This document shows, in pieces, positions 44,158 to 54,068 of a stretch of 57,449 nt of DNA; within the stretch, counting starts at the first letter, position 1, and each line of letters begins with the position of its first letter. Where the stretch lies: assembly GCA_017503645.1 (NCBI GenBank), contig JAFVSR010000072.1:1-57449 (forward strand). Direction: 5' to 3'. The stretch is from Bacteroidaceae bacterium. GTDB taxonomy: Bacteria; Bacteroidota; Bacteroidia; Bacteroidales; Bacteroidaceae. Under the pieces are notes generated by a model. That model worked only from the letters and a program-made list of their open reading frames with translations, was not told where the DNA came from and did no database searches. A program made the position numbers and the translations under genes.

Positions 44158-44444
44158 AAAGGGGAGAAACCAAGCCTATAGCCGCCCTTGTGCGTGCGAT
44201 GTTGCGCGAAGAGGGGCTCGAAACACCGCTTAATGAGCATCGTCTTATAAATGCCTGGGGCGAGGTGCTTGGCGGTGCTGTAAATTCATATACCAAGGAT
44301 TTGTACATACGCAACCAGGTGCTCTATGTAACGCTCACATCGTCGGTTCTGCGGCACGAGCTCTTTATGAACCGCAAGGAACTTGTGCGCAAACTCAATG
44401 AGCACGTGCGTGCAGTGGTCATTACCGATATAAATTTCCGTTAA
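44154..44444 (+). CDS. DUF721 (DciA-like) protein
   Basis: 96-aa protein with the DUF721 pattern: INAWGEVLGGAVNSYTKDLY, then NQVLYVTLTSSVLRHELFMN, which resembles the KH-like domain of DciA. Some DUF721 proteins help load the replicative helicase; whether this one does is not shown. It overlaps recF by 4 nt, a common Bacteroidetes arrangement. Confidence 0.85.
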   Translation: MKRGETKPIAALVRAMLREEGLETPLNEHRLINAWGEVLGGAVNSYTKDLYIRNQVLYVTLTSSVLRHELFMNRKELVRKLNEHVRAVVITDINFR

Positions 44445-44478
44445 TACTCCTGTTTTTGCCATTTAAGTGAACTTATTT

Positions 44479-44500
44479 ACCGCGTAGCGGTTTTCTTTTT
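44479..44500 (+). terminator. possible terminator after DUF721 gene
   Basis: Short stem ACCGC-GTA-GCGGT followed by TTTCTTTTT. The stem is only five base pairs, so efficiency is doubtful. Confidence 0.4.
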
Positions 44501-44511
44501 AAGAAAAAAGC

Positions 44512-44519
44512 TAAATTTG
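44512..44519 (+). promoter_or_regulatory. -7 box of the nucleoside permease promoter
   Basis: TAAATTTG followed by C, 37 nt before the ATG at 44556. Confidence 0.5.
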
Positions 44520-44555
44520 CGGTTGGTTAAGAACAAAATCTAAAATTTATATATT

Positions 44556-45812
44556 ATGCAAGGATTTGAAACGAAAGTGAGGCTCGTAGTTCTGAGCTTC
44601 TTGCAATTTGCAGTTTGGGGTGCCTACCTCACATCTATGGGCCGCTATCTTGGCGATGCCGGCTTGGGTACATACATCGGTTGGTTCTATGCCGTTCAGG
44701 GTATTGTATCTATCTTTATGCCTGCCATCATTGGTATTGTAGCCGACAGGTGGGTGCCTGCGCAGCGTCTGCTTGCCTTCTGCCACGCTATGGCAGCCGT
44801 GTTTATGATTCTCACTGGTTATATGGGCCTCTCAAAGGGTGCCGATGTGGCGTTTAACGACCTCTTCTGGTTCTACACAATGAGTGTGGCATTCTATATG
44901 CCCACATTGGCATTGTCAAACTCTGTATCGTACACCGTGCTCGACAAGGCCAAACTCGACACCGTAAAGGCCTTCCCTCCCATCCGCGTGTTCGGTACCA
45001 TCGGTTTCATCGTATCTATGTGGATTGTCGATATCACCGGTTTCCAGGGTAACTATAACCAATTCTTTGCATCGGCAGTGTGGGGCCTGTTGCTTGCCGC
45101 ATATTGCTTTACATTACCCTCTTGCCCCGTTAACAAGGGTGGTGACAAGAAATCAATTGCTTCGGCGCTTGGCCTCGATGCTTTCAAGCTCTTCGGGCAA
45201 AAGCGTATGGCTATATTCTTCATATTCTCGATGCTGCTTGGCGGTGCGTTGCAAATTTCCAACGGCTATGCCAATGGATTTATAAGCGGTTATGGTGCCT
45301 TCCCGCAGTATGCCGGAACATTTGCCGTGGAGCACACCAACATCCTTATATCATTGTCGCAGATGTCCGAAACACTCTGCATTCTGCTCATTCCCTTCTT
45401 CCTCGGTCGTTTTGGCATAAAGAGGGTTATGTTGCTTGCTATGCTTGCGTGGGTATTGCGCTTTGGCTTCTTTGCCGTGGGCGATCCCGGTATGCCCGGG
45501 GTGCTCTTCTTTGTGGCATCTATGATAGTGTATGGTGTGGCATTTGACTTCTTTAATATATCGGGCTCGCTGTTTGTGGATAGAGAGGTGCCCGAAAGCC
45601 AGCGTTCAAGTGCGCAGGGCCTCTTTATGCTTATGACCAACGGTCTTGGAGCATCGGTGGGTGTGATTGCAGCACAGGAGGTTGTGAACCACTATACAAT
45701 GCAGGGTACCAACTTCGAGGGTTGGCCCACGGCGTGGTACATATTTGCCGGCTATGCACTTGTGGTTGCTCTTGTATTTGCTGTGGTGTTCAAAGAGAAA
45801 AAACAGGCATAG
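44556..45812 (+). CDS. NupG-like nucleoside permease (MFS)
   Basis: 418-aa transporter with about 12 membrane segments, of the nucleoside:H+ symporter group. Recognisable parts: FLQFAVWGAYLTSMGRYL at the N-terminus, ADRWVPAQRLLAFCHAMAA in loop 2-3, FPPIRVFGTIGFIVSMWIVD, and FDFFNISGSLFVDREVPESQ late in the protein. Bacterial members import purine and pyrimidine nucleosides; the exact substrate is not assigned. It heads a plus-strand run that continues to 49381 with gaps under 30 nt. Confidence 0.9.
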   Translation: MQGFETKVRLVVLSFLQFAVWGAYLTSMGRYLGDAGLGTYIGWFYAVQGIVSIFMPAIIGIVADRWVPAQRLLAFCHAMAAVFMILTGYMGLSKGADVAFNDLFWFYTMSVAFYMPTLALSNSVSYTVLDKAKLDTVKAFPPIRVFGTIGFIVSMWIVDITGFQGNYNQFFASAVWGLLLAAYCFTLPSCPVNKGGDKKSIASALGLDAFKLFGQKRMAIFFIFSMLLGGALQISNGYANGFISGYGAFPQYAGTFAVEHTNILISLSQMSETLCILLIPFFLGRFGIKRVMLLAMLAWVLRFGFFAVGDPGMPGVLFFVASMIVYGVAFDFFNISGSLFVDREVPESQRSSAQGLFMLMTNGLGASVGVIAAQEVVNHYTMQGTNFEGWPTAWYIFAGYALVVALVFAVVFKEKKQA

Positions 45813-45818
45813 GAATAT

Positions 45819-46385
45819 ATGGTTGAGCTGGTTATTGCCGATATAATGTCGAGAGCGGCCGACAACAGGGCATACGTGCTGCTGTTGCAGGAGCGTAACG
45901 GCTTGCGCAAGATTATGGTGGCTCTTGGTATGGCCGAGGCTCAGTCCATCATCTTCTCAATGCAGGGCGCGCATCCGCCGCGCCCGCTCACGCACCAGCT
46001 GTTCGGTTCGCTCACTGCTGCATTCGGCATAAAAATGCAATATGCTCTCATAAGCAGTATTGTAGATGGCACCTTTTGTTCTACAATCCTTTTTGAAAAG
46101 GATGATGAAGTGCACGAAATAGATGCCCGCACATCAGATGCCATAGCGCTTGCCCTGCGTGCCGGTGTTCCCATACTCATAACCGAGGAGCTGCTCAACC
46201 GCACTTGCGTACACGACGAACACAATGGGGCAATATCGATACCCATCCACGCCGTGAACGAGGCTGTGTTGCGCCAAGCGATGGACGAAGCTGTGCGTAA
46301 CGAAAATTACGAGCTTGCGAAGGCGCTTAAAGAGGAACTCGACTCCCGCCACGCAGCTACTGCCGAGCCCGAAACAGATAACTGA
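45819..46385 (+). CDS. bifunctional nuclease (DUF151) with UVR motif
   Basis: 188-aa protein. The BFN domain covers about residues 1-135 (RKIMVALGMAEAQSIIFSMQ, HEIDARTSDAIALALRAGVP), followed by a UvrB/UvrC-type helix pair (LRQAMDEAVRNENYELAKAL, about 148-175) and an acidic tail. BFN proteins have reported DNase/RNase activity; the UVR motif suggests protein-protein contact. It starts 6 nt after the permease gene. Confidence 0.88.
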   Translation: MVELVIADIMSRAADNRAYVLLLQERNGLRKIMVALGMAEAQSIIFSMQGAHPPRPLTHQLFGSLTAAFGIKMQYALISSIVDGTFCSTILFEKDDEVHEIDARTSDAIALALRAGVPILITEELLNRTCVHDEHNGAISIPIHAVNEAVLRQAMDEAVRNENYELAKALKEELDSRHAATAEPETDN

Positions 46386-46410
46386 CAACCGACAAAATAA
46401 AGCACGATAT

Positions 46411-47112
46411 ATGGCACTATTCTATGTACCCGACATTGCCGACAGATGGGAACTGTCCGAGGAGGAAGCTGCCCACTGCCTGCGTGTGCTACGCCTTTCT
46501 GTGGGCGATGCGCTCGACATCACCGACGGCTGTGGCACGCTCTACAAGGTTGTTATATCTTCAATAGCAGGCAAACATTGCTATGTTGAGGCCCAGGAAA
46601 CCATTGCTATGCCCAAAAACTGGCGTGGCAACATACACATAGCCATTGCACCCACAAAGAATATGGACCGCATAGAGTGGCTTGCCGAGAAGGCCACCGA
46701 GATAGGTATTGATGCCATCACCTTCCTCAACTGCCGTTTCTCGGAACGTAAAGTGGTGAAAACCGAGCGCGTGGAGCGCATAGTTGTTTCGGCAATGAAG
46801 CAGTCGCTTAAATATAGCAAACCTGTTGTGGGCGAGATGGTCGATTTCAAGAAGTTCATATCCATTCCCCGCAGCGGTGCCAAATTCATCGCCCACTGCT
46901 ACGATAGCGAGCGCGTGCTGCTCAAGGATGTTTTGCGCGAGGGCGAGGATGCCACGGTGCTCATAGGTCCCGAAGGCGATTTCAGCCCCGAGGAGGTGGC
47001 GCTTGCCGTTGAAGCCGGTTACCGCCCCGTGAGTTTGGGCAGCTCGCGTTTGAGAACCGAAACTGCCGGCCTTGCTGCCTGCCACACATTTATACTGAAG
47101 AACGAAATTTAG
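46411..47112 (+). CDS. rsmE: 16S rRNA (uracil-1498-N3)-methyltransferase RsmE
   Basis: 233-aa SPOUT-fold enzyme that methylates U1498 of 16S rRNA. An N-terminal PUA-like domain (1-70) is followed by the knot region with IGPEGDFSPEEV and SLGSSRLRTETAGLAA, both diagnostic. Start 46411 (MALFYVPDI) was chosen; the frame is open upstream into the previous gene but without homology. Confidence 0.93.
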   Translation: MALFYVPDIADRWELSEEEAAHCLRVLRLSVGDALDITDGCGTLYKVVISSIAGKHCYVEAQETIAMPKNWRGNIHIAIAPTKNMDRIEWLAEKATEIGIDAITFLNCRFSERKVVKTERVERIVVSAMKQSLKYSKPVVGEMVDFKKFISIPRSGAKFIAHCYDSERVLLKDVLREGEDATVLIGPEGDFSPEEVALAVEAGYRPVSLGSSRLRTETAGLAACHTFILKNEI

Positions 47113-47127
47113 AGAGTATTACCCCGT

Positions 47128-47877
47128 ATGGCACGCTATTTCATATATCTATCGTACGACGGAGCGGCATACCACGGCAGGCAGGTGCAACCCAACGGTA
47201 TCACCGTTCAACAACAGCTTGAGGAGGCTCTTTCCACCCTTATGCGCCACCCTGTGCAGGTGGTGGGTGCAGGGCGCACCGATGCCGGCGTGAACGCGGC
47301 TCTTATGGTAGCACACGCCGATTTTCCCGCCGAGATAGATGTGCCTCATATGATTTACAAGCTGAACCGCCTGCTTCCGCCCGATATAGCCGTGAGTGAT
47401 ATACGTCGCGTGCGCGACGATGCTCACGCCCGTTTCGATGCTGTGGCGCGCAGATACAATTACAGGGTGATTACGGCAAAATCGCCGTTTGCACGCAGGT
47501 ATGCCTGCCGTGTGCAGCCCGATATTGATTTTGCGGCGATGAACGAGGCTGCGGCCCTGTTGTTGCAATATACCGATTTCACCTCGTTCAGCAAGCTGCA
47601 CACCGATGTAAAGACAAACAACTGCAAGGTCACTGCGGCCGCTTGGCATAGGGTGTCGCCCACAGAGTGGGTTTTTGAGATTGAGGCCGACCGCTTTTTG
47701 CGTAATATGGTGCGCGCCATTGTGGGCACTCTGCTTATGGTGGGGCGCCACAAACTGTCGCTCGACGGTTTCAGAGCGGTTATAGAGAACAAGGAGCGTA
47801 GCGCTGCGGGCGACTCGGCTATGGGCGAGGCCCTCTTCCTTGTCGATGTTAAATATCCAAGCGATATTTTCCTATGA
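47128..47877 (+). CDS. truA: tRNA pseudouridine(38-40) synthase TruA
   Basis: 249-aa TruA. The catalytic aspartate is Asp52 in [26 protein letters not shown] opens the first half, and RRYNYRVI and [19 protein letters not shown] mark the second. It lies 15 nt after rsmE and shares an ATGA overlap with the EamA gene. Confidence 0.95.
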   Translation: MARYFIYLSYDGAAYHGRQVQPNGITVQQQLEEALSTLMRHPVQVVGAGRTDAGVNAALMVAHADFPAEIDVPHMIYKLNRLLPPDIAVSDIRRVRDDAHARFDAVARRYNYRVITAKSPFARRYACRVQPDIDFAAMNEAAALLLQYTDFTSFSKLHTDVKTNNCKVTAAAWHRVSPTEWVFEIEADRFLRNMVRAIVGTLLMVGRHKLSLDGFRAVIENKERSAAGDSAMGEALFLVDVKYPSDIFL

Positions 47878-48773
47878 TGTGGGCTCTGTTGGCTTTTGTG
47901 TCGGCGGCACTGCTTGGATGCTACGATTTTTTCAAGAAGATTTCATTGCGCGACAATTCGGTGGTGGGTGTCCTCTTCCTCAACACGCTCTTTTCGGCCA
48001 TTCTCTTTCTGCCGTTTATTCTGCTTTCCCGCGCGGGAATCATAACCACCGGCCCTCTGTATGTGCCGCAGGCGGGTGTTGAAACACATCTGTTGCTGCT
48101 GCTCAAGGCGGTAATTGTGCTCTCATCGTGGTTGTGCGGTTACATAGGTATAAAGCATCTGCCAATAACTATTGTTTCCCCCATACAATCAACCCGCCCC
48201 GTGTTAGTGTTGCTTGGTGCGCTGTTGCTTTTCGGCGAGCAGCTGAACGGCTATCAGTGGGTGGGTGTGCTGCTGGCCATTTTGTCGGTCTTTTTATTAA
48301 GCAGGAGTGGCAAGCGCGAGGGCATATCCTTTACCCGCAACCGTTGGGTGGTGTTTGTGGCACTTGCGGCGCTGTTCGGTGCAGTTAGTGCGTTGTACGA
48401 CAAATTCCTTATGCGCTCCCTGCAACCGGTGCTTGTGCAAAGCTGGTTCAACCTATATCAGTGCATGCTTATGGCGTTGCTGTTGGGTGTGCTCAATGCG
48501 TTGTCGCCTGCGCAGCGTGCGAAAAAACTTTCGTGGCGCTGGTCAATCCCTATGATTTCCATTTTCCTGGGTGCTGCCGATTTCTGTTATTTCACGGCAT
48601 TGGCGCAGGAGAGTGCTCTCATAGCGGTGGTGTCGATGATACGTCGTGGCAGTGTGGTGGTGGCCTTCCTTTTTGGCGCATTGCTGCTGCACGAAAAGAA
48701 TCTTAAACACAAAGCTGTTGACCTTGCATTGATACTTATTGGATTATTCTTCCTATATTTGGGCTCGAAATGA
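47874..48773 (+). CDS. EamA/DMT-family transporter
   Basis: 299-aa inner-membrane protein with about ten hydrophobic segments in two EamA halves. Typical stretches: [20 protein letters not shown] at the end of the first half, [17 protein letters not shown], and the closing [18 protein letters not shown]. The substrate is unknown (a metabolite or drug). It overlaps truA and the DUF3256 gene by 4 nt at either end. Confidence 0.88.
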   Translation: MMWALLAFVSAALLGCYDFFKKISLRDNSVVGVLFLNTLFSAILFLPFILLSRAGIITTGPLYVPQAGVETHLLLLLKAVIVLSSWLCGYIGIKHLPITIVSPIQSTRPVLVLLGALLLFGEQLNGYQWVGVLLAILSVFLLSRSGKREGISFTRNRWVVFVALAALFGAVSALYDKFLMRSLQPVLVQSWFNLYQCMLMALLLGVLNALSPAQRAKKLSWRWSIPMISIFLGAADFCYFTALAQESALIAVVSMIRRGSVVVAFLFGALLLHEKNLKHKAVDLALILIGLFFLYLGSK

Positions 48774-49381
48774 AAAAACTATATATAATAGCGGCTCTTT
48801 TTTTGCTGGCAGCGGTCGATGTGGCCGCCCAGTCTATGCGCGAGGTGTTTGTAAATGCCCCCGACTCGGTGCTGCCTCTGCTCACCCGCATAAACCGCGA
48901 AGATTGCATTGACTTCCTCGATGCCGGTATGCGTGCTTCTGTAACCAACCGCCTCGATGGCAAGAGCGAACTTTTGTCGTTGACCGATAACTTCATAGAG
49001 TTGCGCAGCAGCGAGTGCTCCACCGTGCAGATGCGCCTGCTGCCACTTGCGGGCGATACCGTGGTTGCTGTGGTAAAGAGTGTTTGCGCCGAGGCCTGCG
49101 ACAGCCGCATATCGTTCTATAAAAGCAATTGGGAGCCTTGTGCGGTGTCGTTTGTGCGCCCGCCGATAGCCGATTTCTTTCAGTCGCCCGACTCGGCAGC
49201 ACGTTATATGCCCAAGTGTGATATCTATCTTGTGAAACTCACCTTGTCACCCACCGACGAAACGGTTGTGGCAGAATATACTATGCCTCAATATATGAAC
49301 GCAGAGGATAGGGCTGTGGTTGCTCCTTGTCTGCGCCCGCTTGTCTATCGTTGGAAGGGCGGCACCTTTGTGCGTGAATAG
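48770..49381 (+). CDS. DUF3256 family exported protein
   Basis: 203-aa periplasmic protein, signal peptide [20 protein letters not shown]. The DUF3256 pattern is AQSMREVFVNAPDSVLPLL, then DCIDFLDAGM, and a C-terminal CLRPLVYRWKGGTFV. Function unknown, restricted to Bacteroidetes as far as I know. Its stop abuts the stop of the convergent CapA-like gene with no base between. Confidence 0.85.
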   Translation: MKKLYIIAALFLLAAVDVAAQSMREVFVNAPDSVLPLLTRINREDCIDFLDAGMRASVTNRLDGKSELLSLTDNFIELRSSECSTVQMRLLPLAGDTVVAVVKSVCAEACDSRISFYKSNWEPCAVSFVRPPIADFFQSPDSAARYMPKCDIYLVKLTLSPTDETVVAEYTMPQYMNAEDRAVVAPCLRPLVYRWKGGTFVRE

Positions 49382-50467
49382 CTATTTGCAAGCCGGTTCA
49401 ATTTTGTACTCCTTTACAGCCCCTTTGTTGTGCCGTTTGAAAAGGGTGCGGGTATCCTCTATGAATTGCTGCATTTTTCTGCGCCCTGTAGCGCTGTGTA
49501 CCAGGGTTGTGTCGGCCGGCAGGATGGTGAAATTATTGTAGCCGTCTCTTTCGGGGCGCGCCACCCAGGTGAGGGCATATTCCAATGAGCCAAGCCAGCA
49601 TATGTCATAAATCTTAACCAACCCCATACGCACCAGCAGGCCGCCGTCGCGCCCGCGTGCATACATCCCCGATATAAGATTTCCCAACGAGTAGGTTACT
49701 GCACTGCGTTTGGCTGTGAGCGAGTCGCTGCGCATCTCCATTGGCTGTACAACGTGCGGGTGGTTGCCCATAATGTGGTCCACACCCTGTTCCAACAGCC
49801 AATCGGTAAGCTCCTTTATGTGGCGTGGCGGTGTGCTCACATATTCGTCGCCCCAGTGCATACAGGCTATAATGGCATCGGGTTTCATCAGCTTTGCATC
49901 TGCTACGTCCTTTGCTATCTGCTCTTTGTCTATGAAGTTTACTATCAATGGTGCGGGCACGGGTATTCCGTTTGTGCCGTATGTGTAGTTGAGCAGGGCT
50001 ATCTTCACTCCTTTTCTTTCAATGAGCAGTGGGTAGCGTTCCTTGCGGTCGGCACTGTCGCGGTACACACCGCAGTGTGCTATCCCCAAAGAGTCCATCA
50101 TATCCATTGTGTGCAATGCGCCGCGGCCTCCTCTGTCGAGGCAATGGTTGTTTGCAAAGAGCAGTACATCGAACCCTGCGCCCTTTGCGGCATATATGAA
50201 ACTGTCGGGGGCGCAGAATGAGGGGTAGCCGGCATATCTTTTATTGCCTATGGTGGTTTCAAGGTTGGCAATGGCAAGATGGGCGCTGCTCACCTCGTTC
50301 CTTATATAATTAAAGCAGGGGGAGTAGCTGTACAGCCCTTCGGGGGTGTGTGCAGCGTTCAACTGGCTTTGGTGCTGCATAAGGTCGCCGGCAAATAGAA
50401 TTTCTATGCGCGTAATAGGGTTGATGATATTCTGCGCCGCCACTATTGCAGCGGTGCAGAATATCAT
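49382..50467 (-). CDS. CapA (PGA_cap) family metallophosphatase-like protein
   Basis: 361 aa from the first ATG. The CapA/PgsA fold is marked by ILFAGDLMQHQSQLNAAH, AIANLETTIGNKRY, LLFANNHCLDRGG and ACMHWGDEYVSTPP. Relatives take part in poly-gamma-glutamate or capsule production, but no such cluster is present here. From the ATG the signal peptide is too short; a TTG at 50494 (reading LNIRKNILLMIFCTAAIVAA) would give a proper one and is a likely true start. It is downstream of folD on the same strand. Confidence 0.85.
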   Translation of the reverse strand: MIFCTAAIVAAQNIINPITRIEILFAGDLMQHQSQLNAAHTPEGLYSYSPCFNYIRNEVSSAHLAIANLETTIGNKRYAGYPSFCAPDSFIYAAKGAGFDVLLFANNHCLDRGGRGALHTMDMMDSLGIAHCGVYRDSADRKERYPLLIERKGVKIALLNYTYGTNGIPVPAPLIVNFIDKEQIAKDVADAKLMKPDAIIACMHWGDEYVSTPPRHIKELTDWLLEQGVDHIMGNHPHVVQPMEMRSDSLTAKRSAVTYSLGNLISGMYARGRDGGLLVRMGLVKIYDICWLGSLEYALTWVARPERDGYNNFTILPADTTLVHSATGRRKMQQFIEDTRTLFKRHNKGAVKEYKIEPACK

Positions 50468-50502
50468 CAGCAATATATTTTTCCTAATGTTCAAACTGTA
50501 AA

Positions 50503-51381
50503 TCAGTAAATTTGGTGTGTGGCGGCCAGCAGTGTGTTTTTCATAAGCGACACTATTGTCATAGGCCCTACACCGCCCGGAACGGGTGTGATAAACGAAC
50601 ATTTGGGTGCCACGTTCTCGAAATCGACATCGCCGCACAGGCGGAATCCCTGTTTACGGGTAGCATTGGGCACACGTGTGGTACCCACATCTATGATTAC
50701 AGCCCCCTCTTTAACCATATCGGCCTTTACAAAGTGCGGTTGTCCCAGGGCGGCTATTATGATATCGGCATTACGGCACTCACCGGCAATATCCTGTGTG
50801 TGGCTGTGGCACACGGTGACAGTGGCATCGCCGGGTATCTGCTTCTGCATCATAAGGCTTGCCATAGGCTTGCCCACAATGTTGCTGCGCCCAAGCACCA
50901 CACACTTTTTACCCTTTGTCTCTATGTTGTAGCGGCGTAGCAGCTCCATTATGCCGTTAGGTGTTGCCGACAGGAAGCAGGGCAGCCCTATGGCCAGGCG
51001 GCCCGCATTCACGGGGTGGAACCCGTCGACATCCTTGCGGTAGTCTATGGCCTCGGTTATCTTCTGCTCGTCGATGTGTTTTGGCAGGGGTAGTTGCACT
51101 ATGAAACCGTCGATGTCGCTGTCGTTGTTCAGCTCATCGACCTTTGCAAGCAACTGCTCCTCGGTAATGTCATCCTCATAGCGTATGAGGGTTGATGTGA
51201 AACCACACTCCTCGCAGGCGCGCACCTTGTTGGCAACGTATGTTTCGCTGCCGCCGTCGTGCCCCACAAGTATTGCTGCCAAATGGGGGCGTTTGCCACC
51301 CTGTGCAATTATCTTCTCTACCTCTGCGGCTATCTCCTTTTTTATGGTTGCCGCAATTGCTTTGCCGTCTATGAGTTCCAT
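50503..51381 (-). CDS. folD: bifunctional methylene-THF dehydrogenase / methenyl-THF cyclohydrolase FolD
   Basis: 292-aa folate one-carbon enzyme. Motifs: [16 protein letters not shown] with the catalytic lysine, [10 protein letters not shown], and [12 protein letters not shown]. The NADP-binding fold carries [17 protein letters not shown], and [19 protein letters not shown] is the C-terminal signature. It supplies formyl- and methylene-THF, linking with ThyA/FolA elsewhere in the window. It is 18 nt after ffh. Confidence 0.95.
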   Translation of the reverse strand: MELIDGKAIAATIKKEIAAEVEKIIAQGGKRPHLAAILVGHDGGSETYVANKVRACEECGFTSTLIRYEDDITEEQLLAKVDELNNDSDIDGFIVQLPLPKHIDEQKITEAIDYRKDVDGFHPVNAGRLAIGLPCFLSATPNGIMELLRRYNIETKGKKCVVLGRSNIVGKPMASLMMQKQIPGDATVTVCHSHTQDIAGECRNADIIIAALGQPHFVKADMVKEGAVIIDVGTTRVPNATRKQGFRLCGDVDFENVAPKCSFITPVPGGVGPMTIVSLMKNTLLAATHQIY

Positions 51382-51399
51382 ATTATAGATTTACTGTTT

Positions 51400-52722
51400 T
51401 TACATTTTGAAACGCGACATAAGGTTGCCCATCTTGTTGCCGGCAACGTTTTTCATCACCTTGCGTATCTGCTCAAACTGTTTCATAAGGCGGTTCACCT
51501 CCTGAATGTTTGTGCCGCTGCCTCGGGCAATACGTTCGCGGCGCGATGCGTTTATCATATCGGGGTTGGCGCGCTCTTTAGGTGTCATAGAACGTATGAT
51601 TGCCTCCACGCTCTTGAAGGCGTTGTCGTCTATGTCCAAATCCTTTATGGCCTTGCCCACGCCGGGAATCATACCCATAAGCTCCTTTATGTTGCCCATC
51701 TTCTTTATCTGCTCAATCTGCCCCAGGAAATCGTTGAAATCGAACTGGTTGCGTGCGAGCTTGCGTTGCAGTTTCTTGGCCTCCTCCTCGTCGAACTGCT
51801 CTTGTGCGCGCTCCACGAGTGAAACAACGTCGCCCATACCGAGTATGCGGTCGGCCATACGGTTGGGGTGGAACTGGTCGATGGCCTCCATCTTCTCGCC
51901 TGTACCGATAAACTTGATGGGCTTGTCGACAACGGTGCGGATAGAGAGCGCAGCACCGCCGCGTGTGTCGCCGTCGAGCTTGGTGAGAATGACACCAGTG
52001 AAGTCCAGGCGGTCGTTGAACTCCTTGGCGGTGTTCACGGCATCCTGTCCGGTCATAGAATCCACCACAAAGAGTGTTTCGGTGGGGTTCACAGCCTCTT
52101 TTATGGCAGCTATCTCCTGCATCATAGCCTCGTCAATGGCCAAGCGGCCGGCGGTATCTATGATTACCAGGTTGTATCCCTTGTGCTTGGCCTCCTTTAT
52201 GGCGTTGAGAGCTATCTCCACCGGGTTCTTGTTCTCGGGCTCGCTATATACGGGTACCTCTATCTGCTCGCCTAATACCTTTAGCTGGTCGATGGCAGCG
52301 GGGCGATACACGTCGCAGGCAACCAGCAGAGGGTTGCGGTTTTTCTTTTTCTTCAGGAAATTGGCCAGCTTTGACGAGAAGGTGGTTTTACCCGAACCCT
52401 GCAAACCCGACATAAGAATGACAGCAGGGTGTCCTTCGTAGTTTATATCGGCAGTCTGCCCGCCCATAAGGGTGGTGAGCTCGTCGTGTACAATCTTTAT
52501 CATCAATTGGCTGGGACGAATGGATGTGAGCACATTCTGGCCAATGGCCTTGTTCTTCACCGTGTCGGTGAAGGTCTTGGCCACCTTGTAGTTTACGTCG
52601 GCATCGAGTAGTGCCTTGCGCACATCCTTCAGCGTTTCGGCCACGTTTACCTCGGTAATGCGGCCCTCTCCTTTCAGTATCTTAAATGAGCGTTCAAGGC
52701 GCTCGCTTAGGTTCTCAAACAT
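51400..52722 (-). CDS. ffh: signal recognition particle protein Ffh
   Basis: 440-aa SRP GTPase that delivers nascent membrane proteins to FtsY. N domain (1-90), G domain with MSGLQGSGKTTFSSKLANFL, DTAGRLAIDEAM, TKLDGDTRGGAALS and GTGEKMEAIDQF, and the M domain from about residue 300. Length is typical. It lies between the DUF4831 gene and folD on the minus strand. Confidence 0.96.
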   Translation of the reverse strand: MFENLSERLERSFKILKGEGRITEVNVAETLKDVRKALLDADVNYKVAKTFTDTVKNKAIGQNVLTSIRPSQLMIKIVHDELTTLMGGQTADINYEGHPAVILMSGLQGSGKTTFSSKLANFLKKKKNRNPLLVACDVYRPAAIDQLKVLGEQIEVPVYSEPENKNPVEIALNAIKEAKHKGYNLVIIDTAGRLAIDEAMMQEIAAIKEAVNPTETLFVVDSMTGQDAVNTAKEFNDRLDFTGVILTKLDGDTRGGAALSIRTVVDKPIKFIGTGEKMEAIDQFHPNRMADRILGMGDVVSLVERAQEQFDEEEAKKLQRKLARNQFDFNDFLGQIEQIKKMGNIKELMGMIPGVGKAIKDLDIDDNAFKSVEAIIRSMTPKERANPDMINASRRERIARGSGTNIQEVNRLMKQFEQIRKVMKNVAGNKMGNLMSRFKM

Positions 52723-52753
52723 TCTGTTTACGCTTTTTTATGTTGTTATTATT

Positions 52754-53806
52754 CTATTTCTCTATGCTTATTATGCTGCCCGTTGCTTTGTCGAACAGCA
52801 CCTTTGTTGTGGCGTTCTTGTTGAAGAGCGCCTTTGCGAGTATCTCTGTTGTTCCAAGCTGTGCTATGGGCACCTCGTCGTCGTAGAGCACCTTGCCGCT
52901 TGTGTATATCTTCAAGGCTGCTTTGCCGGGAACATTATAGCACACGCCCTCTCTCTTTATCTCTTTTTTCTTTGTCTCTTCGGGAGCGGGAACATACACG
53001 CTGTGCAGGTTGCGAAAATCGTAGTACACGGGTGCTCCTGCCAGGTTGGCGTTATCCACAAGCCCCAGTTTGCGCGAGAAACGGAACATCACCGCCTTGG
53101 TGGTGTCGCTCTGTGCATTTGGGGTGAAACGTACCGTCTGGCTCACGCGCACGGTGTCGGTCACTCCTATAAACAACTCCAACAGGGCTTTTTCCTGCTT
53201 GTCCAGTTCGTCGAGCACAAGCTGCATTGCCACGCCGTCTTTGGGCATATTGTCGGCCTGTCCGCGGGTGATGGATATCTTGCTCTCGCGTATGGCGTAT
53301 ATCTCTTTTGCAACCAGTTCGGCCATTTTGGCGGTGGAGCTGGCTTGCAGAATCTCTTCGGTCATATACTGGCGGGCATCGGTTCTTTCTGTGCCAAAAT
53401 GTTTTTTAGCTCTTTTCTCTAATGCCAGGGCGGGCTCTCGGTTTATGCTCTCTATGATGCCGTCGTCGGTAAGGTGTACATTGCTTGCCGAGCTGTTGTT
53501 CAGCTTTATGGTGTACATCTTGTCTGCATCGGGCTTACCGGCCAGCTGCACATCCACGTTCTCTATCTCCCAATATCTCTCCTCGCTCGATATTACATTG
53601 CTTATGCGCAGATAGCGGTCGGCATATCGGTGGAACTCACCGGGCTTGCTTGTGATGCACAGCGCATCTACCGTTATGTTTACGGTGGTGGCGGGCAGGT
53701 AATAGGTGACTCCCTCGGCTGTACCCGATAGGAAGGAACTTACATCTGTCTGTGCCACGGCGGGCACGGCTATCAATGACAAAAGCGCAAGAAATATCTT
53801 TTTCAT
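52754..53806 (-). CDS. DUF4831 family exported protein
   Basis: 350-aa periplasmic or surface protein, signal peptide MKKIFLALLSLIAVPAVA. DUF4831-like stretches: GVTYYLPATTVNITVDAL, RYADRYLRISNV, and later ITRGQADNMPKDG with LVLDELDKQEKALLELFIG. Function unknown, typical of Bacteroidetes. Start 53806 gives a clean signal peptide; the in-frame ATG at 53860 adds unrelated residues. It heads the DUF4831-ffh-folD-capA run. Confidence 0.85.
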   Translation of the reverse strand: MKKIFLALLSLIAVPAVAQTDVSSFLSGTAEGVTYYLPATTVNITVDALCITSKPGEFHRYADRYLRISNVISSEERYWEIENVDVQLAGKPDADKMYTIKLNNSSASNVHLTDDGIIESINREPALALEKRAKKHFGTERTDARQYMTEEILQASSTAKMAELVAKEIYAIRESKISITRGQADNMPKDGVAMQLVLDELDKQEKALLELFIGVTDTVRVSQTVRFTPNAQSDTTKAVMFRFSRKLGLVDNANLAGAPVYYDFRNLHSVYVPAPEETKKKEIKREGVCYNVPGKAALKIYTSGKVLYDDEVPIAQLGTTEILAKALFNKNATTKVLFDKATGSIISIEK

Positions 53807-53876
53807 ATATCTCTGTTTTATGAGGAAACGGCCTTGCTGTATGGTGGTGCAAGGGCACAATTCTTCTAATTTGGTG

Positions 53877-53884
53877 CGAAGATA
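53877..53884 (-). promoter_or_regulatory. candidate -7 box of the DUF4831 gene (TATCTTCG variant)
   Basis: Minus strand TATCTTCGCAC, identical to the box upstream of thyA. The 53885-54020 stretch beyond it is AT-rich and otherwise featureless. Confidence 0.45.
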
Positions 53885-54021
53885 GTAAATTGTTTTGAAT
53901 TAAATTATAAAATATAAGTTTACTTGTGCTTTGGCAGCTCCTCTTTTGCGTTTTATTAACCTACAGGCGAAAAAATGTAAGAAATTCGGGCTCTATTCTA
54001 TAATTTTTCAGAAGATTATAC

Positions 54022-54029
54022 TATTTTTG
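54022..54029 (+). promoter_or_regulatory. -7 box of the hpt promoter
   Basis: TATTTTTG, matching TAnnTTTG, 40 nt before the hpt ATG at 54069. Confidence 0.5.
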
Positions 54030-54068
54030 TAGAATCTTTACTAATGTGCAATAATAAGTGCTGTAATT

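Noticed and set aside
49379-49384. A read-through fusion of the DUF3256 and CapA-like genes.
   Set aside because: The genes are on opposite strands; their stops merely abut.
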